Positions 6,585-8,947 of a stretch of 8,947 nt of DNA are shown piece by piece. How positions within the stretch are numbered: the stretch's first letter is position 1; every line of letters begins with the position of its first letter. The notes under the pieces are model-generated. The model did no database searches, was not told the DNA's origin, and saw only the letters and a program-made list of their open reading frames with translations. This stretch comes from a bacterium. GTDB lineage: Bacteria > Atribacterota > JS1 > SB-45 > 34-128. A program made the translations under genes and the position numbers. The stretch covers positions 1 through 8,947 of the forward strand of contig JAHIPN010000178.1 of NCBI GenBank assembly GCA_018894595.1. Reading direction: 5' to 3'.

Positions 6585-6871
6585 TCAGGGAATTTCAGGT
6601 ATGAGTTCAACAATACTCATTTCTCCCTTTATAACATTAATAAATTTTGCTAATTCATCAAGATTATATCTCTAATAAATTTCCCCATCTTGGTGGTGCG
6701 TATAACATCTTCTTTCGTAGAAGTTGCTCCGTTCTTATCAAAATATTATTAACCATCGTTAAAATTTAAATATTTTAAAAGGTTTTTCATCTTTGCCAAT
6801 CCTTACCTGTCGATGAAATCCGGCCCCTCAGAATCCATTTTACTTAAAATAGCTATTAAAATTAAAACTTT
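6585..6871 (-). pseudogene. Degraded second sugar transferase (phosphoglycosyl transferase)
   Basis: Fragments in several frames follow the order of the intact enzyme at 4982-5587: KVLILIAILSKMDSEGP, then FHRQVRIGKDEKPFKIFKF, then DKNGATSTKEDVIRTTKMG, and RYNLDELAKFINVIKGEMSI. The arginine-methionine after FKF is lost to stops, the usual VGPRPE reads as VELIPE, and a TGA at 6585-6587 ends the frame before the C-terminal helices. At the DNA level, the segment reading ATAACATTAATAA is shared with the intact gene around the same motif. The N-terminal membrane segment is cut short at its upstream side. The position directly after wbuB is where an initiating transferase is often found, so this was probably the ancestral one of the locus. 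Confidence 0.83.
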
Positions 6872-6910
6872 GTTCTACCTCTTTAGAGATCTCTATATTT
6901 ATTATTTAAA

Positions 6911-8149
6911 TTATTTTTTTCTTTTATTTTTTGATACAATTTTGTAAAAAAGTTGCTCGTACTTATATATTTGAACCTCTGGTGATAAATTCTGAAAATA
7001 ATAAGCTCTACCAGATAAACCCATAATTTCTCTTTCTTGTGGAGACATATAGTATAGTTTTCTAACGGCACAAGCAAGGTCAATTGGATCCATAGCTCGA
7101 ACAGCCAAACCTGCACCTGCCTTAATTATTAAATCCGCTGCATCTTTATTTACTGATACAATTACTGGACGCCCAGATAATAAATAGGATTGTGTTTTAC
7201 CAGGTATGGTTATTTCAAATAAGGGATCGTCCGTAAGATGAATCATTAAAACATCAACTAATGGATAAATATATTTCATTGTCTCTATTGGCTGGCGTGG
7301 TAGAAATAATATATTTTTCATTTTTCTTTCAATCACCATTTTTTCTAATCTTTCTCGCTCTATCCCACTACCCATTAATACAAATTGTACATTTTTTATA
7401 TTAGTCACTAACGATGCAGCCTCAATTATATTGTGAAGTCCTTGTGCGGGTCCTATATTACCAGCATAAAGAATATTAAAATGACCATCTAAGTGTAATT
7501 TTCTTGCAAGATTAGAGTTCTGTTTGGTGAGTTGAAAATTTCCTTCATACGCCCAATTATAAATCACGTTTATCTTCTCACTTAATACCCCTTTATCTTT
7601 TAAATTTTTTTTAAACCCGGGAGAAATAACAGTAATAGCAGATGCTCGTAAATAGATAAATAATGCAAATTTCGCAATTGCTTTTAATACTACTTTATTA
7701 GAAACGAATCCTGTTGCCTCTAATGTTTCTGGCCACATGTCTTGAATTTCAAAGATAAATGGCACACCTCGAAACAAGCTAATAATGCATACTGGAATTC
7801 CAAGAGTTATTGGAGGACTATATACCAATATTATATCAATTTTTCCACACAAAAAAGGACCTAATATTGAAGTTATAGCGGAAAAACTAGCATAATTTAG
7901 TATTCTCCGAAATGCCGAATGACTTCTATCAGGATAAATTGGTAACCGTATCACATGTACGCCATTGATTTTTTCATGCTGCCATATTTTTTGATGGTAA
8001 GATGGATAAGTTTTTCCTAACGGATAATTTGGAAAACTAGTAATGACAGTCACTTTATGGCCACGTTTAATAAGACCTGTTGAAAGAATATGCATCATTT
8101 TACCATGAGGTTCTGGAAAATAAATTTGTGTTAATATCAAAATATTCAT
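6911..8149 (-). CDS. wbuB: WbuB-type GT4 glycosyltransferase (putative L-fucosamine transferase)
   Basis: The 412-residue protein is a full-length GT-B glycosyltransferase of the WbuB type. The N-terminal domain begins MNILILTQIYFPEPHG with the usual GHKVTVIT (30-37) and NYPLG (41-45). VYSPPITLG (109-117) and FEIQDMWPET (133-142) are characteristic of this subgroup. The C-terminal domain has ILYAGNIGPAQGL (226-238), LMGSG (258-262) and LFEITIPGKTQSYLLSGRPVI (310-330), the nucleotide-sugar region. Known WbuB proteins act in O-antigen synthesis and are assigned to N-acetyl-L-fucosamine transfer, largely because they sit next to the fnl genes, as here. AAAGAG lies about four bases before the ATG, and the gap to the upstream epimerase is 33 bp. 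The frame is undamaged, in contrast to the three remnants that follow. Confidence 0.92.
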   Translation of the reverse strand: MNILILTQIYFPEPHGKMMHILSTGLIKRGHKVTVITSFPNYPLGKTYPSYHQKIWQHEKINGVHVIRLPIYPDRSHSAFRRILNYASFSAITSILGPFLCGKIDIILVYSPPITLGIPVCIISLFRGVPFIFEIQDMWPETLEATGFVSNKVVLKAIAKFALFIYLRASAITVISPGFKKNLKDKGVLSEKINVIYNWAYEGNFQLTKQNSNLARKLHLDGHFNILYAGNIGPAQGLHNIIEAASLVTNIKNVQFVLMGSGIERERLEKMVIERKMKNILFLPRQPIETMKYIYPLVDVLMIHLTDDPLFEITIPGKTQSYLLSGRPVIVSVNKDAADLIIKAGAGLAVRAMDPIDLACAVRKLYYMSPQEREIMGLSGRAYYFQNLSPEVQIYKYEQLFYKIVSKNKRKK

Positions 8150-8161
8150 TTTACTCTTTCT

Positions 8162-8177
8162 TTTGTACCTTTGTACC
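8162..8177. repeat. Two-copy octamer tandem repeat between epimerase and wbuB
   Basis: TTTGTACC occurs twice back to back, followed by a partial third copy (TTGTA). It nearly fills the 33-bp gap between the two genes, lies just upstream of the wbuB ribosome-binding site, and resembles the repeats of the 424-727 gap in unit size. Confidence 0.55.
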
Positions 8178-8182
8178 TTGTA

Positions 8183-8947
8183 TTAATTTTTGCGCCAAAT
8201 ATTCCTATTAATTATTTTAGTGTAACTTTGGATAATTTTTATCACTTTCATCGATGTATTTGTATCCTGATAATCCACCGGCAAAATATTTTTATTATCC
8301 ATTGCCTTAAACATTTCTACCGAACTGTAAATAGATTGAATAACATCCTTAGATTTAATTCCCCCAATTATAATCGAACCCTTATCCAATGCTTCTGGTC
8401 TTTCTGTGCTGGTTCTAATTAACACAGCTGGAAAATTTAAGATTGCTGATTCTTCACTTAATGTTCCGCTATCTGATAATACGCAAAAAGCATTTTGTTG
8501 AAGTTTATTATAATCTATAAATCCAAAAGGTTTTAATTTCCTAATTAGAGGATTAAATTTTATCTTTTTTTCTTCTATCTTTTTCCAACTCCTGGGATGG
8601 GTGGAATATATTATAGGTAATTTAAATTCTTCTGCAACAGAATTTAACGAATCAACTAAATTTAAAAAATTTTCTTCAATATCAAGATTTTCTTCTCGGT
8701 GGGCACTTACTAAAATATATTTACCTTTCTCCAATTTGAGCGTAGTTAATATTTTACTTTCATCGATTCGGTCCATATAATTATTTAATACTTCCGGCAT
8801 GGGGGACCCAGTTACAAAAATATACTCTTTTTTAATTCCTTCGCTTAACAAATATCGTCTGCTATGTTCAGTATAGGGAAGATTAATATCACTTATATGA
8901 TCTACTATTCTTCTATTTAATTCCTCAGGTACATTTTGGTCAAAACA
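8183..8947 (-). CDS. fnlC: UDP-sugar 2-epimerase of the FnlC/WbjD type, C-terminal part (starts beyond right edge)
   Basis: The last 254 residues of a roughly 370-380-residue non-hydrolysing UDP-HexNAc 2-epimerase are present; the frame is open to the final base. Motifs in order are CFDQNVPEELNRRIVDH followed by ISDINLPYTEHSRRYL, then VTGSPMPEVL, LVSAHREEN (active-site histidine region), STHPRS, VLSDSGTLSEES and TSTERPEALDKGSIIIGG. The VPEE-NRRIVDH, SDSGT-SEE and STERPEAL variants are those I associate with FnlC/WbjD/Cap5G, which make UDP-N-acetyl-L-fucosamine from its talose epimer, rather than with WecB, which has SDSGG-QEE. The wbuB gene follows after 33 bp, as in E. coli fnlA-fnlB-fnlC-wbuB. 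The partner dehydratase/reductase genes would be expected off the right edge. Confidence 0.9.
   Translation of the reverse strand, partial: CFDQNVPEELNRRIVDHISDINLPYTEHSRRYLLSEGIKKEYIFVTGSPMPEVLNNYMDRIDESKILTTLKLEKGKYILVSAHREENLDIEENFLNLVDSLNSVAEEFKLPIIYSTHPRSWKKIEEKKIKFNPLIRKLKPFGFIDYNKLQQNAFCVLSDSGTLSEESAILNFPAVLIRTSTERPEALDKGSIIIGGIKSKDVIQSIYSSVEMFKAMDNKNILPVDYQDTNTSMKVIKIIQSYTKIINRNIWRKN

Noticed and set aside
6883..7116. Minus-strand frame of 77 codons overlapping the 3' end of wbuB
   Set aside because: It is an alternative frame inside wbuB with no recognisable product. wbuB itself is intact to its stop at 6911.

Overview
The window is AT-rich bacterial DNA in which every supportable gene lies on the minus strand, so transcription runs from right (8947) to left (1). 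Gene content is that of a surface-polysaccharide (O-antigen, capsule or exopolysaccharide) locus. I cannot name the organism. The base composition, degenerate short tandem repeats in the gaps and many half-decayed genes suggest an environmental or uncultivated bacterium, but this is only an impression.

Right part (8947 to 6911): the end of a UDP-sugar 2-epimerase of the FnlC/WbjD type is followed by an intact WbuB-type glycosyltransferase. In characterised loci this pair makes UDP-N-acetyl-L-fucosamine and transfers that sugar. Centre right (6871 to 5679): about 1.2 kb of gene wreckage. It holds a sugar transferase remnant, the tail of a glycosyltransferase, and a TylF-type methyltransferase carrying an internal deletion plus a frame change in an A-run. 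Centre (5587 to 4015): an intact short phosphoglycosyl transferase, which would load the first sugar onto the lipid carrier, overlaps an intact aldo/keto reductase.

Just left of that (about 3974 to 3347) is a second scar. A palindrome and a 33-codon fragment abut the C-terminal 170 residues of a PLP aminotransferase whose N-terminal part is gone. Then come two overlapping genes for a split transketolase (3335 to 1607), an ElyC-like DUF218 membrane protein (1522 to 728), a 304-bp gap containing three kinds of 7-8 bp tandem repeat, and the start of a second, different DUF218 (YdcF-like) membrane protein running off the left edge.

Functional reading: the right-hand genes supply and add an L-FucNAc-type sugar, the intact phosphoglycosyl transferase starts the repeat unit, and the DUF218 proteins may act in envelope or lipid-carrier homeostasis. 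The reductase and transketolase could make or feed an unusual sugar, which is inference. The locus looks like a recently rearranged polysaccharide island in which one initiating transferase has died and another, intact one is present. I did not find a convincing wholly new system.
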